From Planctomycetota bacterium (lineage in GTDB: Bacteria; Planctomycetota; Phycisphaerae; Sedimentisphaerales; Anaerobacaceae), in assembly GCA_022567055.1 (NCBI GenBank), contig JADFHU010000084.1, positions 1-11,974 of the forward strand: 11,974 bases of DNA, in the 5' to 3' direction. Below, piece by piece: positions 1 to 8,030 of the stretch (position 1 is the stretch's first letter; each line of letters starts with the position of its first letter). A program made the position numbers and the translations under genes. The notes under the pieces are model-generated. The model ran no database searches. It had not been told where the DNA came from and saw nothing but the letters and a program-made list of their open reading frames with translations.

Positions 1-1520
1 GGTGCGGAGGGGGTAATGGCTCGCATCAGAATCTCGATGGTGCCCGGTACATCGCGTTCTATGTTTTTCTGGTCGATCCGTTGACGAACCGCATTCCAGA
101 GGTCACGCGTGTGTGCCAGGGACGCGGTCTCTCTGTTGAGTAACTGAACCGTTTCCAGGAGTTTCTCAAACTCCTTCTTTTCCTTGGCGTACACCATTGC
201 CAGATTGTCCTCTTCATACCGAAGCAGGGCAATTTGATCCACGGGAGAGAGCAGGAGTATGTCCGCGCCCACTGCGCCCACCGCGCCATCTGCCAAAGGA
301 GCAGCGTTCACCAAGGGGCTCGTTCTGTCCCGCCACTGTGCATCCAGTTGTTCCTCACGCCTGAGCTTTGCGACTTCTTGGAATGCTAGGTCGTTTCTCA
401 ACGTTGCTAGAGCATGATGCCGGGGACCATACGAGGTGGTGTCCAAATCGTGCCGCAGCGTCATTACCATGCGATCGAGCCGAACCCATTCTGCGTCCTG
501 GTGATATCTTGGTTGGGTCTCCATGGCAGTCGGCGGATAGATCACGCCATCGCCGCCCTCCGGGGTGACACCATCGGGAACCGGACGAGTCTGTCGGTCG
601 AGAGTCCACTGGAGTTGTTTTTGCTGTTGTCGCAGTTCGTCCAGACGGGCCTTCTTCCGGTCCGAATTCGCCCGCCTGCTGGCCACCAGGGCCTGTGCAT
701 CATCGGTGCCCATGCTCTGGAGCAGTTCGGAAATCTTGCTCTCGTGAAGCTGGATCTTATTCTGTAACGTTTCAAACTGTGCAATCCGCTTGCTGTCGAG
801 ATCGTCTTTGTCTGCGTGTGCCCTGTCGCCCACCTCAGCGAGGTACTGATCTAAGATTGCATTGACAATGACCTTCGCGTCTTCAGGAAAAGGACATGTG
901 AAATCCAGGTCGACTACCTCGGTTCCTCGTCGGGGATTAACCAAAAGGCCCTCTCTCAGGCGCTCGAAGGGTGAGATGGTTTCGCCCCTTATTTTCTGGA
1001 TCAGTGAGCTTTCCGGATTCTGATACCACCGGGTCTTCCGGATGTCCGGCCTTTCCAACACCGGTCCCAAGATACCGAGACTGCGGATGACGGAGACCTG
1101 TGTTCGCACGAAAGAGTCGTAAAAGGGAATCGCTCCATTCTCGTCGGTATTGAACACCAATCGCGGAATCACCGGGCGAATGCGTATCTCTCCCTTTGCC
1201 TGGTACTTCAGGGTCGTCTTGGTCCAGATTAGCCAGATCAAGGTGGCGGTCACCAGAATGAAGGTGGTCACCAGCGTCCATTTGAATCGCCACAGGGACT
1301 GGACGATGTCCATGGGTGGTTCGGCTGCATGCGCAGTGAGGCTGGTCTCCGGAATGGGCTCAAGGGGCGGCGGCGGACTCATCGGTTCCACGGGGACCAG
1401 CGTGCTCTCCGTGACGACGGCTGGCTCTGGGTCGTCTTCACAGATCTTGGTGAACACCTGCTCGATATTGTCGCAAAAGGCATCGCCTTCCGACATGTCG
1501 TCTCTATTTGAATTCGCCAT
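1..1520 (-). CDS. Wzz/GumC-type polysaccharide chain-length determinant protein, 3' end outside window
   Basis: The minus strand is open from an ATG at 1520 through base 1, giving 506 codons without a stop, so the C-terminus lies beyond the left edge. The order is: an acidic, proline-rich N-terminal segment (about residues 1-75, with five consecutive prolines near 49-53), one transmembrane segment (about 81-99, WTLVTTFILVTATLIWLIW), a periplasmic segment with the ...RTQVSVIRSLGIL... block typical of Wzz proteins, then long Lys/Glu/Gln-rich helices (about residues 235-320 and 430-480) that look like coiled coil. Proteins of this family sit in the inner membrane and control length and export of surface polysaccharide; some carry a C-terminal tyrosine kinase, which cannot be judged here. 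It starts 30 bases after the aminotransferase stop, so it is probably cotranscribed. The ribosome site (GAAGAG) is weak; an in-frame ATG at codon 9 is an alternative start. Confidence 0.85.
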   Translation of the reverse strand, partial: MANSNRDDMSEGDAFCDNIEQVFTKICEDDPEPAVVTESTLVPVEPMSPPPPLEPIPETSLTAHAAEPPMDIVQSLWRFKWTLVTTFILVTATLIWLIWTKTTLKYQAKGEIRIRPVIPRLVFNTDENGAIPFYDSFVRTQVSVIRSLGILGPVLERPDIRKTRWYQNPESSLIQKIRGETISPFERLREGLLVNPRRGTEVVDLDFTCPFPEDAKVIVNAILDQYLAEVGDRAHADKDDLDSKRIAQFETLQNKIQLHESKISELLQSMGTDDAQALVASRRANSDRKKARLDELRQQQKQLQWTLDRQTRPVPDGVTPEGGDGVIYPPTAMETQPRYHQDAEWVRLDRMVMTLRHDLDTTSYGPRHHALATLRNDLAFQEVAKLRREEQLDAQWRDRTSPLVNAAPLADGAVGAVGADILLLSPVDQIALLRYEEDNLAMVYAKEKKEFEKLLETVQLLNRETASLAHTRDLWNAVRQRIDQKNIERDVPGTIEILMRAITPSA

Positions 1521-1550
1521 GGGTCGACTCTTCAATTTGAACGAACGGTT

Positions 1551-2669
1551 TCAGTGTGTGAGCTGTTCGGTCAGGCAGGCATTCACCGCGTGGCAGACAA
1601 AGTCGATCTGTTGGGGGGACAGTTCCGGGAACATCGGCAGCGAGAGAATCTCTTTCGCACATTGCTCTGCGACCGGAAACGAAGCGGGTCCTAGACGCAT
1701 TGAGGCGTACGCCTCCTGCAAGTGGACTGGGACCGGATAGTGAATGCCGCAGAAGATCTCTCTGTCACGCAGTCCAGTGAGGAGTGCGTCGCGATTTTTG
1801 GCACGAACGGCATAGACATGGTAAACATGTTTGGCATAGGCCATCTCAATAGGAGCGATCACACTCCCTTCGGGGTCAAGCCGTTCCCGATAGCGTTTTG
1901 CATTCTCTCGTCGTGCCTCCGTCCACTGCGGCAAGTATTTCAGTTTGATCGTTAGAATGGCCCCCTGAATACCATCCATGCGGGCATTCCAGCCTACCAT
2001 CGAGTGATGGTACTTCTTGTCTTGACCATGATCTCGGAACATCCTCATGCGGTCGGCTAACTCGGTGTTGTTGGTGACGACTGCGCCAGCCTCGCCACAG
2101 GCACCTAGATTCTTGCCGGGATAAAAGCTGAAGCAGCCGGCATCGCCCAGGGATCCTGCCCGTTTTCCTCTGTATTCGGCGCCATGTGCCTGGCAAGCAT
2201 CCTCTACCACGTAGAGACCCCATCTCTTGGCGATGGCCAGGATCGGATCCATGTCGCAGGGCTGGCCGTAGAGATGAACCGGAACAATGGCTTTCGTCTT
2301 GTCCGTGATGGCCGCCTCCAGCAGGGCAGGGTCCATGTTGTAGGACTGTTCATCAATATCCACAAACACAGGCTGGGCGCCACAGAAGGTAATGGCCTCG
2401 GCCGTCGCAATGAAGGTGTTGGGGACCGTGATGACTTCATCCCCCGGGCCGACGCCCAAGCCCAGGAGCGCCATCCACAGAGCAGCGGTGCCGGTGCCCA
2501 CGCCGACGGCATAGTCACACTGGCAAAACCGTGCAAAGTCGTCCTCAAAGGCTTCAACAAAGGGACCCCCGGCAAACGCAGAACAGTCCAGTACCGCCTG
2601 GATCCCGGCAAGCAATTCCTCTTTGATCGACTCGTTCTGAACGTTTAGGTCTAAGAAAGGCACTTTCAT
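1551..2669 (-). CDS. DegT/DnrJ/EryC1/StrS-family sugar aminotransferase
   Basis: The 372-residue product is a full-length PLP-dependent aminotransferase that puts an amino group on a keto-sugar nucleotide. Visible motifs are the cofactor-phosphate loop GTGTAAL (58-64), the pyridine-binding Asp in VVEDACQAHGA (D157), the Schiff-base lysine in SFYPGKNLGACGEAG (K186), and the GWNARMDGIQGAIL block (226-239). Length is normal for the family. The start is well supported: AAGGAG lies eight to nine bases before the ATG, and the protein begins MKVPFLDL as family members do. A Gfo/Idh oxidoreductase and a beta-helix acyltransferase in the same block recall the WbpB/WbpD/WbpE-type route to 3-acylamino sugars. 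The exact sugar and position (3-amino or 4-amino) are inference and cannot be settled from sequence alone. Confidence 0.93.
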   Translation of the reverse strand: MKVPFLDLNVQNESIKEELLAGIQAVLDCSAFAGGPFVEAFEDDFARFCQCDYAVGVGTGTAALWMALLGLGVGPGDEVITVPNTFIATAEAITFCGAQPVFVDIDEQSYNMDPALLEAAITDKTKAIVPVHLYGQPCDMDPILAIAKRWGLYVVEDACQAHGAEYRGKRAGSLGDAGCFSFYPGKNLGACGEAGAVVTNNTELADRMRMFRDHGQDKKYHHSMVGWNARMDGIQGAILTIKLKYLPQWTEARRENAKRYRERLDPEGSVIAPIEMAYAKHVYHVYAVRAKNRDALLTGLRDREIFCGIHYPVPVHLQEAYASMRLGPASFPVAEQCAKEILSLPMFPELSPQQIDFVCHAVNACLTEQLTH

Positions 2670-2773
2670 TCAATCGTCTCCTTCGCTGTAAACGTGTCAC
2701 CACGCACTTTCTGGATATCAAGGCTTGTCTGCTTGGCGTTGGGAAACGCCTCAACACATAGGCCATTGGATTT
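2670..2773 (-). other. 104-base spacer between deacetylase-like gene and aminotransferase
   Basis: Noncoding spacer within the minus-strand block. It holds a short perfect hairpin (GGCGTT / AACGCC with a 4-base loop, 2735-2750) and the strong ribosome site AAGGAG in front of the aminotransferase. The hairpin has no following U-run on the minus strand, so I do not call it a terminator, and I see no convincing promoter. Confidence 0.5.
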
Positions 2774-4591
2774 TCAAGTGGCGACCCGTCCGTTCATCAT
2801 TCGATGTTTGAGTGATTTGGCCAGAGACAAGACGGTGTCGTTCTTACAGAGGTAGTTGTCTCTCAATTCACTCAAGGTTCGACGCCACCACACTTGCAGG
2901 GTGTAGGACATGCTCGCACGGGTTCCAGTGGCAGTCCACTCCGCGGGCTTATAGACGATCTCTACCGATCTGCGGCCGTGAGCCTCGATCTCAAGATCGA
3001 AGGCCAGACCCTCGGAGTCGGTCCGATGCGTCACACGAACGCCATCGGCCCGTACTTCCACTATCGCACAGGGGTCTTCTTCCTGCCTTACGATTCGGTA
3101 AGATTGGGCGCGTGACAGCCTGTTGACAATGATCGCCTTCCGGCAATATAGACGACACATCTGGGTGCCATCATTCAATCTCTTTTCGATAGTGCTGTGC
3201 ATCAAGGCGGATGACAATCCGGTCCAGGTCAAGTCTGTGTTCATCTCTTGAAGGCGTTGAACGAAGGCCTCGATCGGCTTGTATCCGGGCTTAAAAAATC
3301 CGTGATGCTCAACGGAGAGCACAGGTTTGTTCAGGAACGCATCCAAGCAGAACTCAACTCCATCTTCCGAGGGGTACCGTCTGGAGAACAGTGGGAGTGA
3401 CGAGTAGGACATGACGGCCACATCGAGTATGTCTCTGAACGTGAGCTGGGGGCGGTCGCTCTCTTCGCAGTCGAGGTGCGAATTGGCCGCGGCAATGAAG
3501 CGACCTACTTTCAGGGCATGCATGGCGGCGGCCGAAAACACACCCTGTGGAAAGACCATCACTTTTTCGCAAGGAATACCCGTCCGTTGTTCATGTTGGT
3601 CCATTCTTTTGCTGGCCAAGGCGACGAGTGAGTGCAGCTTGTCAACATCGCGAGTCCCGAACTCTCCCTCGGTATGATCGCATCCGTGCATACAGATACT
3701 CAGTCTACTGTCCGGTCCTCTGAACAGTGTTCCTGTGGCACGCGACGTCTTTTTGTAGTTCCATGGAATCAATGCAATGGTGGCTGCGAAATCGTTCTTC
3801 ACGGCGTTTTTCGCGAGTTGAGCCATGTTCACGAAACCATACCTTGGACGCAAATAGGGATCGTCTATGATGAAGTTTGCATACGTACGCGGGGAACGCC
3901 AACATCGATCCCCAAAGGCATGCCTCAAGAACATCAGTTGTGGAACAAAGTGCGAAAACCTGTGTCTTAGTTCTGTCTCCTGAGTGGCCTCATCCAAATC
4001 TAGGACCTGTTCCGTCGCATGAACAAAGAAGGTGTAGGATTCCCTCTCGACTTTGATGAAGCTCGCAAGCTGATTGATTGTGACAATGGTTTCTACGCCT
4101 GGTATTTCGGATAAACCTGAAAAGCCAGAGTCACCAAACCGATTGTCGCTGTCAAACTGAGTACCGGTGAGTTCCTCTGTCAGCGCAGGATGGCTGGCGC
4201 TGACCGTGAAACGCAGAGTCTGACACCGAAGACGGTTCAACCTCAGATGAGACAATCTTGAACAAAGTACATCTGCCAAGGATGCGAGCACACGTGAGCA
4301 GTTCTCCTGGGTGAAGCCATAGACGTACACATAAAGATGTTCGTAGGAAGCAAGAACGCTACTCCAAAAGGGTTTGTTCCTGATGGGCGAGCCGTTGAGC
4401 ATGTGATCGAGAGTTCCCGCCGAGACGGCCAGCACCCGACACCGCCTATGCGCAGGGCCTTCATCTTGGATCAATGTATCCCGACAGGAGATTCGACCCT
4501 CTATGCCCGAAAAACGAGCCAGGCCGAGTAGTCTGCTATCCAGGCGAGACGCTGAGTCGTCGATGATTTCAAGTTGTTTTGGGGGCGTCAA
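2774..4591 (-). CDS. Divergent NodB-like polysaccharide deacetylase-family protein, 605 residues
   Basis: I do not recognise this as a named enzyme. The central part carries what looks like the metal site of the NodB/CE4 deacetylase fold: paired aspartates in NFIIDDPYLRPRYGF (D243, D244), HGCDHTEGEF with the H-x3-H spacing (H302, H306), and a later VFPQG block (347-350) resembling the third family motif. About 230 residues precede it and a beta-rich C-terminal region of about 130 residues follows. No signal peptide or membrane segment is evident, so a cytoplasmic location is likely. In context it may remove acetyl or acyl groups from a sugar intermediate of this polysaccharide. The start is uncertain: the TTG at 4591 has no good ribosome site, but it lies four bases after the stop of a 24-codon ORF that has one. 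The frame stays open upstream to about 4690 without an ATG. Confidence 0.75.
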   Translation of the reverse strand: MTPPKQLEIIDDSASRLDSRLLGLARFSGIEGRISCRDTLIQDEGPAHRRCRVLAVSAGTLDHMLNGSPIRNKPFWSSVLASYEHLYVYVYGFTQENCSRVLASLADVLCSRLSHLRLNRLRCQTLRFTVSASHPALTEELTGTQFDSDNRFGDSGFSGLSEIPGVETIVTINQLASFIKVERESYTFFVHATEQVLDLDEATQETELRHRFSHFVPQLMFLRHAFGDRCWRSPRTYANFIIDDPYLRPRYGFVNMAQLAKNAVKNDFAATIALIPWNYKKTSRATGTLFRGPDSRLSICMHGCDHTEGEFGTRDVDKLHSLVALASKRMDQHEQRTGIPCEKVMVFPQGVFSAAAMHALKVGRFIAAANSHLDCEESDRPQLTFRDILDVAVMSYSSLPLFSRRYPSEDGVEFCLDAFLNKPVLSVEHHGFFKPGYKPIEAFVQRLQEMNTDLTWTGLSSALMHSTIEKRLNDGTQMCRLYCRKAIIVNRLSRAQSYRIVRQEEDPCAIVEVRADGVRVTHRTDSEGLAFDLEIEAHGRRSVEIVYKPAEWTATGTRASMSYTLQVWWRRTLSELRDNYLCKNDTVLSLAKSLKHRMMNGRVAT

Positions 4592-4595
4592 TTCT

Positions 4596-4670
4596 CTACT
4601 CTTTGCTCGGAGTGTCGGGCCACGGCAATTGCTCTGTGTCGATATGGTATCTTTTTCGCTTCGATTCCAT
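4596..4670 (-). CDS. 24-codon leader ORF ahead of the deacetylase-like gene
   Basis: An ATG at 4670 is preceded by AAGGGAG with an eight-base gap, the best ribosome site in this spacer, and reads 24 codons to a TAG at 4598-4596. The peptide is basic at first (MESKRKRYHID) and ends LPWPDTPSKE. Only four bases (AGAA) separate its stop from the TTG at which the 605-residue frame can begin, in a different frame. It could be a leader that couples translation to the next gene, or the true N-terminus of that gene separated by a frameshift or base error. It resembles no family I know. Confidence 0.4.
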   Translation of the reverse strand: MESKRKRYHIDTEQLPWPDTPSKE

Positions 4671-4731
4671 CTGACAGACTCCCTTCTTCAATTTGTTTTA
4701 ATACGCGCTCGTACCGGCAAGCAAGCCAGGT

Positions 4732-5763
4732 TCACTGAAGAATCTCGTGGACGATTTCTTGACAGAGATTGGGGTTCTGCAATGTATTTCCGGGGACTTT
4801 CTTGCCAAACTCAATCTTGGCTAAGTCCTGTTCTGTTTCGAGTCTTGTCAGTCGCCCCGCCTTGACCAAATTAGCATCCACGGCCGGCAAGGCGCCGGCA
4901 AACACCGTATAGGCTGGAGTACCGAGAATCGCTGCCTCGCGGTTCATCGTACCTCCGGCGCTAATGACCAAATCGGCATGATAGACCAAATTGTTTCCAT
5001 CGAGCTGGTGCTTGGGAATATGGAAGTCGGGATACCTCTGGCGAATCTCTTCCCGCTGCTGATCCGTCCGACAGAGCATGACGACGGTCAAGTCATCTCG
5101 GGTATCAAGCCCTTCCAGCAATCTCTCGAAGGTGGGACTGCTTTTGGGGTGGTAAGCCGCCATGGTGGCAGGTGTTCGCACAATGGCGAGTGTCGTTTTT
5201 TCATGATCCCAGCTATGGGGCAGATCACAGGCCTCCTCGAGTTGACGCTTAAATGCGGGATCTGCCGCAAAACTCGACAGATAGAGTTGCTCCTTGTAGC
5301 CTGTGTACCTGTAGGTCTTCTGAACGGTGGCTCCAAAACGCTTGAGATCCTTGTCTGGGAAGGAATCGGGAACAATCACTTTGTGCGCAAAACGGAAGCC
5401 GATATGATTTGCCGGCTGCCCCTCATAGTCCATGATCGTGACAACTCGAATGCCTGAGAGCCTTCCCGCGACCGTTTGCGCGTAGGAGTTGTGACTGACG
5501 GCGATATCAATTTGTTTGCCGCGGGCAAACTCGATGAGGCCCTTCGTTCGACTCATCAAGTCGACGATCTTTGCAAACGGATTTCTGCCTCCGTGCTCCC
5601 CAATGACGGTGCCCTGGCATCCGTTTCGGGCTGCGAGTTCCACCGTATAGTTAAAGTCTCTCAGGCTCAAGACCACCTCATGGCCTGCCTGCTCCAGTTG
5701 TTCTATGATGGGCAGAAAGAATGGCACATGGGGGGCGTTGGCAAGATCAATCCATATTTTCAT
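4732..5763 (-). CDS. DUF354-family GT-B-like protein (UDP-GlcNAc 2-epimerase/glycosyltransferase fold)
   Basis: The 343-residue product begins MKIWIDLANAPHVPFFLPII, the classic opening of the DUF354 family, whose members have a GT-B-like fold related to sugar-nucleotide epimerases and MurG-type glycosyltransferases. The C-terminal domain has the expected nucleotide-sugar-binding block ADLVISAGGTMNREAAILG (263-281). The MDYEGQPAN segment (111-119) and HNSYAQ (91-96) are other family-like blocks. I chose the ATG at 5763 over an in-frame ATG at 5838, because the extra 25 residues do not fit the family opening and an AGG lies about nine bases ahead of 5763. No membrane segment is seen. The reaction is not established from sequence; transfer or epimerisation of an amino sugar for the surface polysaccharide is the likely role. 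Confidence 0.85.
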   Translation of the reverse strand: MKIWIDLANAPHVPFFLPIIEQLEQAGHEVVLSLRDFNYTVELAARNGCQGTVIGEHGGRNPFAKIVDLMSRTKGLIEFARGKQIDIAVSHNSYAQTVAGRLSGIRVVTIMDYEGQPANHIGFRFAHKVIVPDSFPDKDLKRFGATVQKTYRYTGYKEQLYLSSFAADPAFKRQLEEACDLPHSWDHEKTTLAIVRTPATMAAYHPKSSPTFERLLEGLDTRDDLTVVMLCRTDQQREEIRQRYPDFHIPKHQLDGNNLVYHADLVISAGGTMNREAAILGTPAYTVFAGALPAVDANLVKAGRLTRLETEQDLAKIEFGKKVPGNTLQNPNLCQEIVHEILQ

Positions 5764-5856
5764 TGAGCAACCTATCAAAACTCCAGACTCGGGTCCCGTC
5801 TGTGCAATTTGATGCCAATGGTGCCACGCCTCTTGCATACTTTTTCTTGCCGCTCC

Positions 5857-6930
5857 CTAAGCTTCAACGGTGGCTAGGTTCCCGATCTCCACGTGTGCTC
5901 CCTCATGCCGTAAAGATTCGGCGGCGGCGGTGAGCACTTGGACCACTTGCAATCCATCTCTGCCGCCGGAAATCGGCGCCTCTCCCGACTTAATGCAATC
6001 AACGAAGTGTTGACACTCAAACTTTAAGGATTCTGCTTGTTTGACGAAGGGGGAATAGACGTCTCCATAATGGTAAGAGTACTGAAACTCGGCAAACGTA
6101 TCGTAGTGCGGTGGGACCTCCACCCGCTTGTCGTAAATTTTTACTTTTTCCAAGGGCTCCATGTCGTCATAGACCAGCATCCGCTTGTCCCCGACAAACG
6201 TCATATCCCTTACTTTACAGGGATCGAGCCAACTGCTCTGTACGGTAGCGAACATCCCGTTTCTGTAAGTCAATGTCATATTGGTCACGTCCTCGATTCC
6301 CGGCGTAATATGCGCCTTTCCTTGACAGTTGACGCCAGTTGGCATCTCACTGAGTACATAGAGGAGGATTGAGATATCGTGAGGCGCCAGGTCCCACGCG
6401 ACGTTGATGTCCTTTTGGAACAGGCCCAAATTCAAACGCCTGGAACTAATGTACTGGATATTCCCCAAGTCACCGCGTTCAATGATGTCTTTAATCCGCC
6501 GAACAGTGGGTGAATAGAGAAACGTGTGTCCCACCATGAGTGTCAGATGTCCCTTGTCCGCGGTCTCAATCAAGTCCTGGCATTCCTCCACGGAGGACGC
6601 CAGTGGCTTTTCAACAAAGACGTGTTTTTCCGCTTCCAACAATCGTTTCGCCATGTCGTAGTGGAAACGAACGGGAGTCGCGATGACAGTGGCATCTATA
6701 TCCTCACGTGAGACGACGTCACCGAAGTCGTTGGTTGTGTCGATCTGAGGATAGACGGCCCTTAGGTGATCGAGGCGGGCGGTCTCGGTATCGCAAATCA
6801 GTTTCATGGTGCAGCCGGATGTTGAGCACAGGTTGCGAACTAAATTCGGTCCCCAATACCCGCATCCTACGACTGCGATATTGATTGAATCATTCTGCGG
6901 ATCTCTGAACTCATCCTTTGTGCTACGCAT
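5857..6930 (-). CDS. Gfo/Idh/MocA-family sugar-nucleotide oxidoreductase
   Basis: The 357-residue product is an NAD(P)-dependent dehydrogenase. The N-terminal Rossmann loop is VVGCGYWGPNLVRN (20-33), the family EKP motif is in HVFVEKPLASS (103-113), and the catalytic block is AWDLAPHDISILL (178-190) with H184 as likely proton relay. Length is typical. Relatives in polysaccharide loci oxidise UDP-sugars, for example at C3 before amination by a DegT enzyme, which suits the aminotransferase in this block. The start codon overlaps the acyltransferase stop, a strong sign of translational coupling. GGAG precedes the ATG at 6930 by eight bases; a GTG one codon upstream (6933) is also possible. Substrate identity is inferred from neighbours. 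Confidence 0.92.
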   Translation of the reverse strand: MRSTKDEFRDPQNDSINIAVVGCGYWGPNLVRNLCSTSGCTMKLICDTETARLDHLRAVYPQIDTTNDFGDVVSREDIDATVIATPVRFHYDMAKRLLEAEKHVFVEKPLASSVEECQDLIETADKGHLTLMVGHTFLYSPTVRRIKDIIERGDLGNIQYISSRRLNLGLFQKDINVAWDLAPHDISILLYVLSEMPTGVNCQGKAHITPGIEDVTNMTLTYRNGMFATVQSSWLDPCKVRDMTFVGDKRMLVYDDMEPLEKVKIYDKRVEVPPHYDTFAEFQYSYHYGDVYSPFVKQAESLKFECQHFVDCIKSGEAPISGGRDGLQVVQVLTAAAESLRHEGAHVEIGNLATVEA

Positions 6931-7450
6931 CACTCACACTCCTCTCGGCTTTGACACCTTTCTTCAGGGTCAACAGGTTCTTGGTGAAGTCTTTCAGGGA
7001 GGTCTCTTCCAACAGTGGGATGCCGCATTTCGCTACGGCCTGGGCCGGATTCCCTTGAACCATTGTGTTGGGCGCGACAGAGCTTGTGACCACGCTTCCT
7101 GCGGTAACGACAGAACCCTCTCCTATTCTTACGTTCGGTAGGATCGTGACATTGGGTCCTATAAAGACATCATTTCCAATCGTAACAGACCTGCTGGTCT
7201 TGAAATGGGCGATGATCGTCGTGCGCACATTGATGGTCACATTGTTGCCGATTGAGATTAAACGGGGCCATGCTGTTTCTAGGATGACATCGTAGCCGAT
7301 CCAGACGCCCTTTCCCATCTGTACTCCCCGCCACCTATGGCATAACACTCTCAGGGATGCCGCACCGGGTAGGACCCTGGCCAGGTGCTGGAGCACTCTA
7401 TTCTTCAGGCCGGCAAATCTATTGGTTTCCTTGGGAGATTCTTCTTTCAT
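6923..7450 (-). CDS. Left-handed beta-helix (hexapeptide repeat) acyltransferase
   Basis: The 175-residue product has about five turns of hexapeptide repeat between residues 46 and 125 (for example VTIGNDVFIGPNVTILPNVR and IGEGSVVTAGSVV), and ends its core with the GNPAQAVA cap (133-140) shared by sugar O- and N-acyltransferases. H82 in TIIAHFKTSRS is a candidate catalytic base on the inserted loop. Such enzymes act as trimers and move an acyl group from CoA or an acyl carrier protein to a sugar. The gene begins 18 bases after the stop of the carrier-protein gene and overlaps the oxidoreductase start, so I infer that it acylates the amino sugar made by the oxidoreductase/aminotransferase pair, perhaps from the carrier protein. 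An O-acetyltransferase role cannot be excluded. Confidence 0.88.
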   Translation of the reverse strand: MKEESPKETNRFAGLKNRVLQHLARVLPGAASLRVLCHRWRGVQMGKGVWIGYDVILETAWPRLISIGNNVTINVRTTIIAHFKTSRSVTIGNDVFIGPNVTILPNVRIGEGSVVTAGSVVTSSVAPNTMVQGNPAQAVAKCGIPLLEETSLKDFTKNLLTLKKGVKAERSVSDA

Positions 7451-7468
7451 GATGCTGTCCGGCAGGAC

Positions 7469-7768
7469 CTAGGCCTGGTCCGCACTCGCCCGGTTGATCT
7501 CTGTCTCGATGAAATGACAGAGGGGGCCCACTATCGTCATCTCCTCAGGATCGATCTCCTCGAAGTCAATCTCATAGTCGAAGTGCTTTTCAACCTCTGC
7601 TGTCAGTGTCAGCATGCCCAGAGAATCAACCACGCCTTCCAGCAAGAGATCGTAGTCTTCGGGCAGATCGCCCTCCAAGGTTCGACCACTCTCCTCCAGA
7701 GATTCGGTCAAATAGCGGATGATGAACGTCTTTATGTCGTCTGAAGTTACTTTTTTTCGCTTGGGCAT
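7469..7768 (-). CDS. Acyl/aminoacyl carrier protein (phosphopantetheine-binding)
   Basis: The 99-residue acidic product has the carrier-protein core of about 80 residues, with the phosphopantetheine-attachment serine in GVVDSLGMLTL (S49), then helix III (EVEKHFDYEID) and the acidic stretch FEEIDPEEM. The sequence is closer to stand-alone carriers of NRPS-like or DltC type than to the fatty-acid ACP, which usually has DSLD at the serine. AAGGAA stands seven bases before the ATG. It would carry an acyl or aminoacyl thioester. Its partner for loading is probably the adenylation enzyme whose C-terminal piece remains at 8031-8501, and its likely receiver is the beta-helix acyltransferase 18 bases downstream. 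The loaded group is unknown. Confidence 0.92.
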   Translation of the reverse strand: MPKRKKVTSDDIKTFIIRYLTESLEESGRTLEGDLPEDYDLLLEGVVDSLGMLTLTAEVEKHFDYEIDFEEIDPEEMTIVGPLCHFIETEINRASADQA

Positions 7769-7850
7769 CGTGGTGTTCCTTACGACTTCATGTTTGCCAG
7801 GCTCTCAAGTGATGTCGAAGAGATTCGCCCAACTGTCGCTGCTTAGGGAA

Positions 7851-8020
7851 CGGCAAGAAATAACTTGGACTTTTGAATGCCCAATTGCACCCCATCTTTG
7901 ATCGCTTCTCAATCGCGAAATCCGCGACGTAGAACTGCTACGCCTGTGGTTTCGCTCAATCGGGCGCGACCCAATCTGGAGCACACTTGGACCCCAAACT
8001 GTCCAACTTATTTCTTGCCG
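7851..8020. repeat. 170-bp MITE-like fold-back element with 20-bp terminal inverted repeats
   Basis: The ends are CGGCAAGAAATAACTTGGAC (7851-7870) and its inverse at 8001-8020, matching at 19 of 20 positions. A weaker match continues outward (TTA-GGG on each side) for about eight bases. The two halves can be laid against each other without gaps right to a central CGTAG/CTACG hairpin with a five-base loop, with the inner arms much decayed. It has no convincing coding frame. It lies between the stop of the adenylation remnant and the carrier-protein gene, in noncoding DNA. The simplest reading is a nonautonomous transposable element; a large RNA hairpin affecting operon expression is the alternative. 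Confidence 0.7.
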
Positions 8021-8030
8021 AGCCCTTAAA

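Noticed and set aside
1150..1740. 196-codon plus-strand open frame
   Set aside because: It runs antisense across the junction of the GumC-type and aminotransferase genes, both well supported on the other strand.
2184..2648. 154-codon plus-strand open frame
   Set aside because: Antisense to the aminotransferase; a by-product of its codon composition.
2735..2750. GGCGTT/AACGCC hairpin as a terminator
   Set aside because: Only six pairs and no U-run after it on the minus strand; the next gene follows within 70 bases.
4978..5457. 159-codon plus-strand open frame
   Set aside because: It lies wholly antisense to the DUF354-family gene, whose frame is continuous and shows family motifs.
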